Source: Eremophila alpestris peregrina | Taxonomy: Eukaryota > Chordata > Aves > Passeriformes > Alaudidae | DNA length: 64,000 nt | Assembly (NCBI GenBank): GCA_009792885.1 | Contig: WMCF01000026.1 | Location: 2,896,767-2,960,766 of the forward strand | Direction of reading: 5' to 3' | Shown: positions 51,403-63,160 of the stretch, one piece after another | Numbering within the stretch: position 1 is the first letter of the stretch | How the letters are laid out: each line of letters opens with the position of its first letter | Made by a program: the position numbers and the translations under genes | The notes under the pieces: model-generated | Told to the model about the DNA's origin: nothing | The model's database searches: none | The model's input: only the letters and a program-made list of their open reading frames with translations

Positions 51403-53670
51403 CTCCAATTTGCTATTGGATTATATAAAAATATCTAATTCTCTGAGGTCAGTTGCTGATGAGACAGCACAGCATTTCTACCCAATGTTACTTTTACTTC
51501 AAGTCTAAGTAGGAAGGGTTTGGATGCTACAGAAATGTCATTCTGAGAAATTTGTGAATTACACGCAATAGGACTGGAAGTGATTATAACCTTACTGGAA
51601 AAAATAGATTAATGAGAAACTACAGAGCATGTTATAAAAAAAGTATAGAAGAGTAAAGACTTTCCTATGCAATGAAGCTGCAATTGTGATGAAAGAAATC
51701 CATCTTTAGGAGAGATTTAATGACAAAAACAGTGGCACTAATACTTTGTTAAGACTATAACTGCATGGTGTAATGACCACCGGCTAAAGTATTGCATTTT
51801 AAATTGAAGGAACTGGTTAAGATCCACATGGTATAGGAATTGTTATACAGTGTGAGAGAAAAAATAGGAATTTCAGAATATCAAAACCAGTGAAACTTGT
51901 GTAAAACAATATAGAAGTTAAAATAGATTCATAAACATATTATTGCTGAGACTATTTAGATTACATGTTGATGGAGTAACATAATGACTTAAAACTCTGG
52001 CTTTTAATGAGAAAATAGAAGAAATCATATAAAATTCCATCTGTCCAACCAGAATAAACCTTCTTTGCTAATCATCCTCAATTTTCAATGTTGCTTGGGC
52101 ATTTTCAACTGTAGACATTACGTGCTTTAAAGATGTAACTTTAAAATTATTTTCCTCTGGAACAGCCCTCAATGATCAAATTAGTGTGAAGATCACCAGG
52201 TTCAAGACATGAAATTGGACATTTGGGGTAATTAAAAAGACAATTTCTGATGTATAATAATTATATCCACTTTCTGAATTGCATCTTGTGTAGGCCATTT
52301 GTGAAGTTATCCAAACTGTTTAAGCACCTTTCTTTAGTGAACCTTCCAATTTGTACAAGCAACAGTTTTTCACAACTAAATAAAAAGAACAGAACATTTG
52401 GATCTGCATATAAAGAGATGAAAGAGGAATCTGGAAGGGTAATGCTTGGCATAGTTATAAACTCAAGGATGAAAAAGCTGCAGTGGTGAGGATATCACAA
52501 CATGAGAAACAGCCAACTGCCAAAGCAGTGGAATAAGACACTCCGTAAAATTTTATGTTATAAACAAAAATAAAGTGTATGAGAACATGAGGAGGGCATA
52601 AAACAAAGAATGGGGGAAAAATTAAGGCCTCAGTGCTTTGTAAGAGTAGTAGATGTACATTTTTTCTGCCTGAATAAAATGTCACAGTAGATCATGGGGT
52701 CCTGAATATTGTGTTGGATTCTAGACAAGCTCACAAAACTGTCATCAGAAGAATTTTGCTCATACAAACACAGGCAGAGCATTTGCAACATATTTAGGAG
52801 TGTTTGCAAATAAAACATCAGCAATAATGCAGAACTTGAGTTCACTGGTGTAAGACAAAAAACAAAGTATAGAAAATTATTTAATCATTTTTCTTACTGG
52901 AATTACACATATAAGCTTGAACAGCAGAAGACATTCCTCTTATCTAAAATCTGTTTTGCAGAGAGAGACATAGATCTTTATCTTTTCGTTCCCATTTTAA
53001 TTTTATACTTCCAACTCTACATACAGAGTATGTAAAATTTTCTGTCATGTCCTTGTCTTTTAAATAATAATTCAAACCAACATAAAATACTGATCAAGAG
53101 GAGCCTTCTGTAACATTACTTCCACCATAATATAAATTCTCATGTATATATTTGTATATGAACATGTATATTGTGGTTAATAGGCCAGAAATGGACCAGA
53201 AATGATTTTGTATAGAAGTAGTTATTAGATATCAAATATGATGGATAACAAATACTAAAATACTAATGAATAACTAAACCTAGTTGTAGACTAGCCTTCT
53301 ATAAGAACAACATTTTGGAAAAAAGAATTTTCCACCTACTAATTGTTGATTATTTTTTTCAGCAATAAAATAATTCATAAAAAGCAACCCATTCATGAAT
53401 AGAAGAAAAGAGAACTCACTAAATAAAAATACTTTAAAATGATCATTTAGCTCACTCATATTTGATTTTCTTCTTGGATTTCATATTTGGAAACCCTATT
53501 TAATGAAGTTTTATCATTACCACTTTGTGGTGATTAAATACCATAATCCTCTTATTTGTGCAGATCCCTAGTGCTCCCCATTTCTATTAAAAGCAGGGTT
53601 CTAATGAACTTCATGAGGTGTCACCAGGAAATTACCACTTACAGTCTGAAATGAAGCTCAGTTCCAAGCC

Positions 53671-53685
53671 ATTTGCATTTATGCA
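53671..53685 (+). promoter_or_regulatory. Octamer/POU-like motif
   Basis: ATTTGCAT is the consensus binding site of POU-domain factors, and it is followed directly by TTATGCA, a POU/homeodomain-like half site. A single octamer occurs by chance once or twice in a window this size, so function is only suggested by the surrounding low-repeat context. Confidence 0.2.
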
Positions 53686-56600
53686 CTAAAACTAAATTAT
53701 TAATGTGGATTTTTTACACATTTTTAGGTTTAATTTTTCAGTCTAATGAAACCATAAATTTCAAGCTTTCAGAAATATTCCTATCTCTTATTTAATTCAA
53801 TACGTAATTGAGAACATGCTTTTGCTACAGATGGAGAGGCCTTTTCAAATTTGAATTAATTTGGTGTTTTGCTGAGTTAGTAGATTAAGTGGTACAGATT
53901 GCCTGATGTTCACTACAATAAATCTTAGCTTTCAAATTAATGGAATGAAATTTTGGAAATTCACAAGGTCAAAAATATTTTTTGCAAAGGTGATAGCTGT
54001 ATTTTCTGCCCTTACTGAATGACTCCCGCAAAGTGGTAACAGCTGGGAAGAGTCAAAGGCAAAATTCTACCACACAAAAATGAAACTCCAAGTTCAATTG
54101 CATATTCATTTTATACAGGAATAATACACCATTTTAAAGAAATGAATATGTTATGTTTAGCTAGTGGCACAAACACCCTAAGCAAAAAAGTTTACAACAG
54201 GTTTATACTTAAAGTTCAAGATAATGTACCAAATTGTGAACACCAGACTGACACACTGTCTTCAGTGAGAGACTTTTGGGGGGACACAAAAGAATTCCAA
54301 ACCAAAAAGAACTTCACAAATAGCCACACATATAATTTTACTTTTTTTAAGTCCAGTACCATTTCCTCAAATCTTGCACAAGGAGATCTGTCACTCATAT
54401 ATCTCTTTGTGAAATGAATGACCACCAAGAGGGAGGAAAAAACCCCAGCACCAACAATCCCACATTCTTTCTACAGCAGCATTCAGCATTGTTGAAGAAT
54501 GCTATTATCTCTGCCTAATCTGAGTATTCCTCTAGTGTTCTGCTCCTCTGAGCTAGGAAGGGTAAGCATATGTCATTACCTTGGCTGTCTCAGTTTTCTC
54601 CACCAGTTTCTACTGACATGTTTGGTTGAGCATGATCGGAGGTACAAAAATGTTTCCTGATTCGCAGTGTCACTCATAAAAGCCTGGCTCTGTAGTACAC
54701 CTAGTGTATGTTTTAGGGTTATTTTATCTATCACTATTCAGAGAACAACTCACAAATCTTTGTACTAATGTGTTACAGTATTTACTTCACAAAGCAATTG
54801 CTTGATATTCAGTACTGTCATATTTTGCCTTTGACAGAAGAGAGGAGCTATAATTGAGAAAATGTCAAAGGATTATTTGCTCTATCCAGTTACAAAATCT
54901 ACAAAGAAAAACTGAATCAAAAATGCTCACAGTTATAACTGCAGTGCAAAAAATTGCCATTGATGATTACAGCTAAAATATACAAATCCCCTGGCTCAAA
55001 TTTTCTAGTCATGGGGTATAAAACTCAGGGTAATAGCTCATTTTTGCCCCATAATATCTGTGACAAGCTATTATGCATCACTGACAATCTAGTGATTCAT
55101 TAAACGAAAACTCTTTCCTGTTTACACTGATGCAGACATTCCCTGGGGGATCTTCACTAAACACCTGTCCAGTTATGCATCATGCAAAGCATGAGACATT
55201 TGTTATCTTACGAAATTTTCCTATTTCTTTCTTTTCCCAGAAATGCTAGCCCTAGAGAAATTTCAGTTTCTATTTCATTATCTGTCACCAGAATTTAAAT
55301 ATCCTCTCAGTGGGTGGAAACAGCAGATTGATAACCTCGCCACTGGTGTTCTCTACAACTCAGTGAAAGACATGCAGCATCACATGTAATTCAAAAGATT
55401 GCTTTGCATTTATTTCACCAACCTCTCCAGATTCTCTTCAAAAAAAAACCTCTTTTACTGTTGGCAGAATTACACTTCTGAAGCACAGATCACACATATA
55501 AAACTAAAAGCATACTAGCTGATCCTAACCCAGAGAACTCAGAGACCTACTTGGCTTCCCATATGGAAAGAAATTAGCCACCTGCTGAGAATAATCCTAA
55601 TGCACTATCCGTGAGGAGAAAGGGAGGAAAGCAGTCTGGAGCAAGCCAGTGGAGAATTAAAAACCCATGCCTATCTAACTTCCTGCCCTGCCTTGAAGTG
55701 TGATGCCTCTGTTTGCTTTGAATGAAATCACTGCTTCATGCTGAGTCTCAGCTGAATTTCCTCTGACTGGGGAGATGCTGCAGCACAGTATCCTGCAGCT
55801 CCACCAGGCACACCCAGGAGGTGGGACCACACCACAACACTGAATCACTCACAGATGGGGTGGCACTCGCTGGTGCATCTATCTCATTTGGAAAACATTT
55901 ATTAGATTTGGTTTCTCAAGCTACAGCAAGTCCTTCTCTGGGCAGGCTTTGTACAATTGATGGGTCTCATTCTTCAGAGGGGAACAGTTTTGGACCTGCC
56001 TGCAGAGCACACCAGGGCTCGTGCATGCTCCAGGCCAGAAAGTGATACCTCACTAATGGAAGCATGAGTGAGCAATTTGTATTTTAGGAGGTTAGCACAT
56101 GCATAAACTCCTTTGGATGTTGTGGCTTCTTGCCAGGTTCTGTGCTGTCTAGAGGAGCTGAAGTGTTGAAGTTGAACAATTTAGTGCTATATACACTATA
56201 TAAATTTCATCCTACCTATCCCGTATAGCTGACCAACTCTCATGCTCATTAAAAAATAGAAAGAGTTAATTAAAGTTTCTGCCCACTTTTTATTTCTAGG
56301 GAGTATTCTCTCAACAGTGCTTGAATAACTGACTGAAATTGAGAGCAGTTTTACTTCTGAAAACTGTAGAGATGAAATGATTGCAAATAAATTATACTAG
56401 ACACTATTGTTTTGATCCAGCTTAAGAGCTCTTGCATTGTTTCACAGCCTTGTGAAATAGTTGAGAATTCATTCTTCAATGCAATGGGACTACTCTTCAT
56501 AATTGTGACAGTACTTGGCCCAGAGGGACAAATTTCTGGTAAAAACATTATTTCCCTGTAAACATTTTTCTTTAAAACAGACAGCATTAGCATATATGTT

Positions 56601-57284
56601 CTATGACAGCCTGTCTCTGAGCTACCTATATTCCATGGACAGTAAATTTAAATATTAGCAATTTAGTCAAAGACAGATAAATTTCTCCTCCACAACTGTA
56701 ATAATGCACAGTTTGGAAGATGATCAATAATGCAACATGAATTGCTTTAGTCCCCACACAGAGGGACATAGCTGAACATTTCCTTTAATCTGTTCCATTG
56801 CTCAAAGCACAAAACGACCCTCTTCCCAAAGCATGAGCTGCTACATCAGCTTTGGGGTGAGCATATTCCTTAACCCACAATAACATTCAAACCAAAGCTG
56901 TAACTGGGGTTAGGATTTGGGTGAGTAATTATAGCTAGATTAAAAATTATGTGACCACTCCCATACTCTAAGGAAATCCAACTTTGGGATTCAATTCATA
57001 GAATTATAGACTTAAAAAAATATTTTATAAAGGACTGCACCAATTTTCTTTTGGCATAACTGAAAACTTGTTCTTGTAAAGGCCTTAGGAATAGGTAAAA
57101 TGCTGAGGGGACTGAAAAGCACTTAAAGCAGAGGCTACACTTCCCAGGGTTTAAAACATGTAATTTCTAAATGTATTAAATAATTTTCAGTTACTAAAAA
57201 ATCTACTGAAATTTGGTGTGCTATATGTCAACACAAATTCAATTGGACTTTTGAAAATAAATTAGTAATTAACATATTTTTCAG

Positions 57285-57338
57285 AATTCCCTACAGAAGA
57301 AACAGCTATGCTCAGTCCTGGAACTTGCCATGATTCCT
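57285..57338 (+). other. Possible 54-bp exon (speculative)
   Basis: A T-rich acceptor (ATATTTTTCAG, ending 57284) and a GTAAGT donor at 57339 bracket 54 bases that are open in two frames (NSLQKKQLCSVLELAMIP or the shifted FPTEETAMLSPGTCHDS). I do not recognise either. The donor is strong but the upstream base before GT is not G. Confidence 0.12.
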
Positions 57339-57639
57339 GTAAGTATGCAACCCATGTTGTAGCTAGGAAAAGGCAAAAGACTTGTTTTTGGTATGAGTTT
57401 GTTGGCATCAAGAGAAATAGAATATTCAGTTTTCTCGTTTTTGTAACTTTAGAAAGCTCTTATAAAATACATTGATTCACAGTGCAGACAGTGGCTATCA
57501 CAGGAACGTTTTTTATCACCTAAATAATTATTCTTTTATACACTACAGAAATCTTCATGTGTAACTTTTTCTTAGAGAAAATATCTGTTCAAAAATTCAA
57601 CAATCATGAGACTAAGCCACAAAAACTCTGCTGAAGGAG

Positions 57640-58262
57640 TGCCATTAACTAGTTTGGAAGGGGTAAAGGGAAAATACCTGGCTTGCCAGTGATGAGCAAG
57701 GGGATTTTGTCCCTTAACTTGAGGAAATGATCAATAATGGGATCCTTTAATCTGCTTCAGGAGCTGTTGTGGCTGCAAAGAACCACCTGAAATGTTTCTA
57801 CACTAATGCAGGCAGAGTGAGGAACAAACAAGACAAGCTCAAAGTCCCAGATATTTGAGATCACCTGCTTAAGTGAAACCTGATGGGGTGAGTCCTGTGA
57901 TCAGAGTGCCCTGTTGGATTGTTGTGGGCTCTTCTGGAGGGATACACAGGTCAGAATATGGGGAGGCACAGCACTGTGTGTAATGGAAGGGATAGAAAGT
58001 CTGGAGCTCACAGAGGCATTGGCACAGGTGAGAGCCTCTGGGTAAGACTCAAGAGGCAAACAAATAATGTGGATGTCACAGAGGAAGTCTACTACAGCTC
58101 TACAATTCAGGATGATGATGTCAACAAATAATTTTTTGGGGAATCAAGAGACACTTCCAAGTCAACGGCTCTTGTCCTTACGGGGGACTTCAGCTTGTCA
58201 GAAATCAGCTGGGAGCCTCACACAGCTGGTACAGCTTGGGCCAGAAGATTCCTAAAAACTCT
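57640..58262 (+). mobile_element. CR1 LINE, 5' portion only
   Basis: The segment opens with a recognisable CR1 leader (GGTAAAGGGAAAATACC, then CCAGTGATGAGCAAGGGGA and GGATCCTTTAATCTGCTTCA). The ORF2 N-terminus follows, NHLKCFYTNAGRVRNKQDKL at about 57780-57842. The endonuclease region follows with LTGDFS at 58177-58194 and SWEPHTAGTAWARRFLKTL after it. It stops inside the endonuclease, with no reverse transcriptase and no 3' tail. CR1 copies usually lose the 5' end, so this one lost its 3' part by a later deletion or rearrangement. The frame has several stops. Confidence 0.9.
57780..58260 (+). pseudogene. CR1 ORF2 N-terminal (endonuclease) remnant
   Basis: This is the broken endonuclease part of CR1 ORF2. 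The GDF catalytic block is still visible (ALVLTGDFS), but the early region has stops after KVPDI and around the 'ETWW' region. A 70-codon open piece at 57919-58131 runs through ESLWVRLKRQTNNVDVTEEV, matching the usual 'CLWVRIRGKANKADILVG' block in position. No function remains. Confidence 0.75.
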
Positions 58263-59395
58263 GTCATGCATGCAATGTGGTGTTTCTGAATCTTTTGGTG
58301 GCTTTTGACAACAGTGTTTCTGTACCTCTCTGAAAATAAATCACCTTGTAGAAGCTAAATCATTCCTTTTGGTCACTGTGGTACTGCTTTATCACCTTGA
58401 ATAAGAGTTTTCTGATCCTGTTTCTGCAAGTTACACTGTTCCCATGAGCATTTCTATGGATTTCTTGCTGTTCTGGTGTAAGTTATTTTTCTAAATGGAA
58501 GCTGAGAGACATTATTTATTTATCTTGGGTTTACAAAAATCTAAACCATGTTTTAACTCTGCAGAGAAAGGCTAGCAAAATGAATGGCCTAGAATACATG
58601 TAAAATAAGTACAATGACACTGAAAGCTTATAAAATGCTATATTGGAAATTATAGTTCAGGCTAAAAGACTCAGAATCCTACATTAAGCTTCTTTTCCCT
58701 TAGGTTTGGATTATGTGAGATCAAACTCAGCCATTTTATAAGTATATGGAAGTCAGTAATACTTTGAATAAGAATTTCCCTTCCATTCTGGCTAGATGTG
58801 GCTTATTAAGAATTAGCAGAAGTTTACTATAAATGGGAGCAGCCAGCTCAGACAACTTTTAATTTTGTTTTTCTTTAAACTATCCTGTTTCCAAAGAAAA
58901 AGTTTACTGTAATATCTCCAGAACAGAATTAAAATTCAAAATGTTTAGGATTCAATTCCCTATTATTATTTTCCATACAATATTTAAGCTTTTGATGCAT
59001 TTCTGTATCTCATTGTTCCTTATTTTGTTGCAGCTATACATCTGTCCAGATGTGATTAAAATCAAAAGATTGTTATTTATAACAGATGAAGGTGTTGAGC
59101 TCAATATGAATCAATCTTAGATCTGTGAAATTTGTAGCACTGCAATATTTATGATGATATATATTTCAGAAACCTTAACAGCATAATATTTGCCCATCTA
59201 TTCATCAGCACAACTATTAAAAAGGTATTTGCAAAGCATTTCTTTGTGGTAAAAATGTTGCTAGAGTACTCAAAACAGCTCTACCTAGGAAAGATGTTGA
59301 TTCCTCAGGAACCTTATCTTGGACCTTCTGTCTTTTCCAAACTGTAAAAGTTCTCACACTTATTGCATATTCAAGAAGAATGCATGCACAGGCTT

Positions 59396-59412
59396 ACACA
59401 CACACACACACA
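59396..59412. repeat. (AC)n microsatellite
   Basis: About eight and a half AC units without interruption. Confidence 0.85.
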
Positions 59413-59672
59413 TCCAAAGAAAAAAACTTAATTTGAAGAGGAATACCATGTGAATTGTTTTAGAGGACCAACATTTAGATTATTTTTTCCTAAGTTAGTA
59501 TCAAGACTGGTGTTTTCACATGACAAGAACAGTATCATAAAAGATATATGAATTTCAGTCTCAGATGAGAAAAATCTTTCTGCTAAACACAGAAACATTC
59601 ATCATCCTATCCAGAGTCAAGGATGAAAAGACATGCCAACCACTGTGCATTTGCCTATTGAGCAGAAGTTTG

Positions 59673-59696
59673 CAATTTATAAACAATTATAAATTG
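59673..59696. repeat. Perfect 10-bp inverted repeat, 4-base loop
   Basis: CAATTTATAA (59673-59682) and TTATAAATTG (59687-59696) are exact reverse complements separated by ACAA. Beyond it, GTTT on the left and AAAC on the right extend the pairing imperfectly to about 59668-59702. Function unknown. Confidence 0.8.
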
Positions 59697-60373
59697 TGCT
59701 AAACAGTGTCTGCCATAAGCAACAAGCAGAGATGTTCACAATGTTAAGGTCTATGAGCTACTAATTGAACCACCAACAGCTCTACTTGTAGGGAAAAAAC
59801 AATCACAAAAACAAATGGAAAATATTTATCTATCTACACATTGTTGCCTAAAGAGCAATCCACTAAATGTACACTTCTCTCCAGTTATGACTAGCCCATT
59901 CCAGACTCATCCCTTTCACAGCTTCTGTCATGTATTACATTAGACAAAGGTGGCTGTTTTCTTCTCATGAGAGTATGATACAACGATAGAACCATACTGC
60001 AGTTTTTTTAAAAACTCCACCTTCTTGATACTTTTTATCATTTAATAAATTATAAAATTGTGCACCCATATATGGAACTTAAAGTAGTGCAGATTTTTGC
60101 ACTGCACTGTTCTACTACAGTGCTACAAAAACATAAATATCTTTGTAAGGACACAGATATTGGAAAATGTGCTTTTGTGAGAAAGTGCACAAGACAGAGA
60201 ATATTGGTTTATTTGAGGGATTTCATAAAGAACTGCCCATGGATGATTTTACAAATCTGTCTCTAGGGATTTACAATCTTTATCCTCCTTTTGCTTCTAC
60301 CCTCCACTTCAGAATAAGCCCTTAAGGCTTCTAACTATTCAACTTCCACACCACTTTGCTCTTTCTTTTTCAG

Positions 60374-60511
60374 AAACATGATATACTACAGCTCAAATGC
60401 AACCCTTCTGTTATCTGGATTTGGCTAGAGAGCCCAGAGATATTGCAAAATGAAACAAACAAAATATTGACTGAGTGCTGGCTTGGTTTTTTCCAATATT
60501 TTGTGGGGCAG
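60374..60511 (+). other. Possible internal exon, 46 codons (speculative)
   Basis: A pyrimidine-rich acceptor (TTGCTCTTTCTTTTTCAG) ends at 60373 and a strong donor (CAG then GTGAGA) starts at 60512. The 138 bases between are open in phase 0 at both ends. The peptide starts KHDILQLKCNPSVIWIWLE and ends FFQYFVGQ. I do not recognise it and no neighbouring exon is visible. Of the possible exons here it has the best pair of splice sites. Confidence 0.2.
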
Positions 60512-62261
60512 GTGAGAACAAACTGTACACCTTGGCACCTAGAGTAAGAAGCTGCAAATGCCTGGTTCATTCCCTGCTCCTCCCTAACTGGGAATGCTCT
60601 GTAAGTGCTTCCTACAATGCAATACAGCACGTTTCTAAAAATAACCAAGAAAGGCACAGTAACAAAAGGCTTCATCCAAAACACTTGGAGTCAGTGAAAA
60701 GTACCTCAGCAACTACAATTTTTGTATCACACCACTAAAGATCTATCTATACCAAGAAATTCATTTATCTAGCACCTAGCACAATCCCACTTGCAGTAAA
60801 AATAGCTCAAATTAACTACTTAAATATCCAGGGTGAAATTCATGCTTCAAAAATTTTAATTCTAACTATAATTAAAACTGTATTATATGCTACAGTATAA
60901 TTTAATAATGGTTAATATCTATTTCTGTCACTGTAAAAGCTTTCAGACCATTTATTGCTTTTGACTAGAGGATGTCCAATACAAAATGGTAGATAATCAC
61001 TTGTGTATCATCTCATTAATCTGGTATCAATAACTGAATACAGAAAAAGGCAGACATGAGTGCAAACCCTGCCATGCAATAAGGAAAATAGTATTATATT
61101 ATTTTCCATTGTAATATTTGATTTATCAGGTTTGCTGATTCCTTTTATTTTTGGCTTAAATAGTCAGGGAAGTGTGATGATGAGCAGCACAATACAAAGC
61201 ATCACTTTGTAATCAAAGGATGCACAGGGAGGACAGGGGAGTTATGACCAGCCTCCTGTCACCCTTGTTCTCTGATTTACATTCTCTAGCACTAGCATTA
61301 CTTGTTTGGTTTTAGTTATATATTATTGTGATACAGTAGGGCAAAATACAGCAGGTAAAGCCAAATTCTTCTGGATTCTGTTATTTCTATTCCTTTTTCC
61401 CCATTTATGTATGTGTGCCAGGAAGAGTGCCAGCAAATCAGTACATAATGTGTCACTGTCTTTATTTTTTATCTTTTCAGATGAAACTATGTTTCTATTT
61501 TCTGCTTTCTGTCTGCATCTGCTTAAAAAATAATTATTGTCCTTATTGAAATTGTAAAATGGAAATGCTAACATAACTGGATTTTAAAGTGCACTTTTCT
61601 AGTTTAGTTGTAAAGTGTGTTTTTAAAATATCTATAAAATATCTGTCTATTTTGTGCAGTTGTGCAGGCAGGTGACTGGGTGACTCTAGTGCCCTTGTAG
61701 TAAGTCCACATTTTCTGATGGACAGTGTCAGATTTACGCCTCTAGAAAAGTCAAATTGTATTTTAATGCAGTGATTTTTCTCTATTGCCTGCATATAAAT
61801 CAGAATAACATGAAATTATTTTCCTAAAATACCGTAATTTAAAAATTTTAAAGTGTTATGGGGGGGGAAAAGAGAGTGAGAAGAGAGAGAAAAAATGAAC
61901 TTTGAACTATTGAACAAATTGTACAAACCACATGTGGGGACTATTTTCCAAAGGGCAATCTTAGGTAGGCAGCAGACATTCAGCCATTCAGGCTGGGCCA
62001 TACAGACAAAAAAAAAAATTAACTTTCCACAGACAATTTAACACTTGGGCATCATTCTGCTCTTGGAATATGCTCATAATTCTCAATGGAAAATGAATAC
62101 TTAGTCAATGACCTTTTCAAAATCTCCTCCTGCAATATATGCTACTTCTACTGCTCATGATATTAGGTGGAAAAGTCTTCTGACCTAACAGCATTCCTCT
62201 GTAAATGATGATTCAGCAACACTGGAATCATCTGATTTCCAGTTTTTGCGGCCATGCTGAC

Positions 62262-62397
62262 TGACTGGACAGTGCCCAGGCTGAAGGGGACATGGGGGTG
62301 CTGGTGACAGCAGCTGAACATGAGCCAGCCCCCGTGCCCTGGTGGCCAAGAAGGCCAATGGCATCCTGGCCTGTATCAGGAATAGTGTGGCCAGCTG
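62262..62397 (+). mobile_element. CR1 LINE, short reverse-transcriptase fragment
   Basis: The sequence reads as the 'DMGVLVTAAEHEPAPVPWWPRRPMAS' region, where a one-base shift restores the usual 'AKKANGILACIRNSVAS' (GCCAAGAAGGCCAATGGCAT, then CTGGCCTGTATCAGGAATAG). It stops at GTGGCCAGC and the expected continuation is absent. It is much less AT-rich than its surroundings. Both ends are missing. Confidence 0.88.
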
Positions 62398-63160
62398 TAA
62401 CGGGATGCCAGTGTCTGATAAAAAGTAGATATGAGATGTTTGGATAATCCGCTCTTAAAACTAAAGCTCATGTTTATATCTTACAAATGGTCTGTACTAA
62501 AAGCTAAAAGCAAATCAGATATTACAGATCTGTTTATATGCATGCCTTGTAAATTAGTTTTATGAGACTAGAGCTGTAAGCTGTTCTAACAGGTGAAAGT
62601 TTTGTGAGCAGTGAGAAATTCACTTCAGCCAGAAAAACACTTTTTAGGGATGGCAATGCAATTACAAGCACAGGGAAGTCCTTGAAGAAGGTATTGGCTA
62701 TGTCTGCAGAGGCCATGGGGAACATGAAAAGCATAAATGTTCTCAGCCATAGCTGTGTCTGCACTTTGGCAAGATTAAAAGTTTTGAATAAAAGCAGGAC
62801 AAGTCTGACAGTCTTGAACAAAAGGAAAAGAGTGTGAGGACCCTGCTGTGCCTATTTTTGAAACCCAGCAATCAGCAGACAGGATGCTCTTGGGTAGATA
62901 TCTCAGCTACAAGTGTTACTTTAAAGGTCAGTATAACGAGACATTAGGCATTCAGGGTAAAGCTCTTCCGACAAGGATTAATTAACTGGGTTTCCGAGAT
63001 GGTGACTGAGTGCCCTTTTAGCAGTAAATTCCAAACAAGTCAACTGTCAGAGTCTTAGCAAGAAATTCCAAAGCAAGCCCTGGGTGTCAGTTTGTTTTGG
63101 GTTCCCAGCTCCTGGGTTAATTGGTTCCTGGTGTTCTCAGGCAGCCTGGTAGCCTTGCAG
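62398..63160. other. Unclassified segment, possible LTR
   Basis: The CR1 fragment breaks off exactly where TGTAACGGGATGCC begins, a plausible LTR start. The segment has a GAATAAAAGC near 62788 that could act as a polyadenylation signal, and it lacks CR1 likeness. I cannot find the resumed CR1 or a matching target-site duplication, and the right edge is a guess. An open frame of 77 codons at 62604-62837 is unrecognised. Confidence 0.2.

Larger units (their letters stand above)
51403..57639. other. Unique AT-rich DNA, no gene recognised
   Basis: I see no gene. A block at about 53500-53960 contains an octamer ATTTGCAT at 53671-53678 followed by TTATGCA and several homeodomain-like TAAT cores; it is listed as a possible regulatory element. 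A short possible exon lies at 57285-57338. The AT-rich sequence at about 56998-57050 weakly resembles a CR1 3' tail on the minus strand but is too short to call. Confidence 0.5.
58263..62261. other. Unique AT-rich DNA, no gene recognised
   Basis: I see no gene. Local items are an AC run at 59396-59412, a hairpin at 59668-59702, and a possible exon at 60374-60511. The minus-strand 104-codon frame at 60370-60684 overlaps that exon and is not supported by anything else. Confidence 0.5.
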
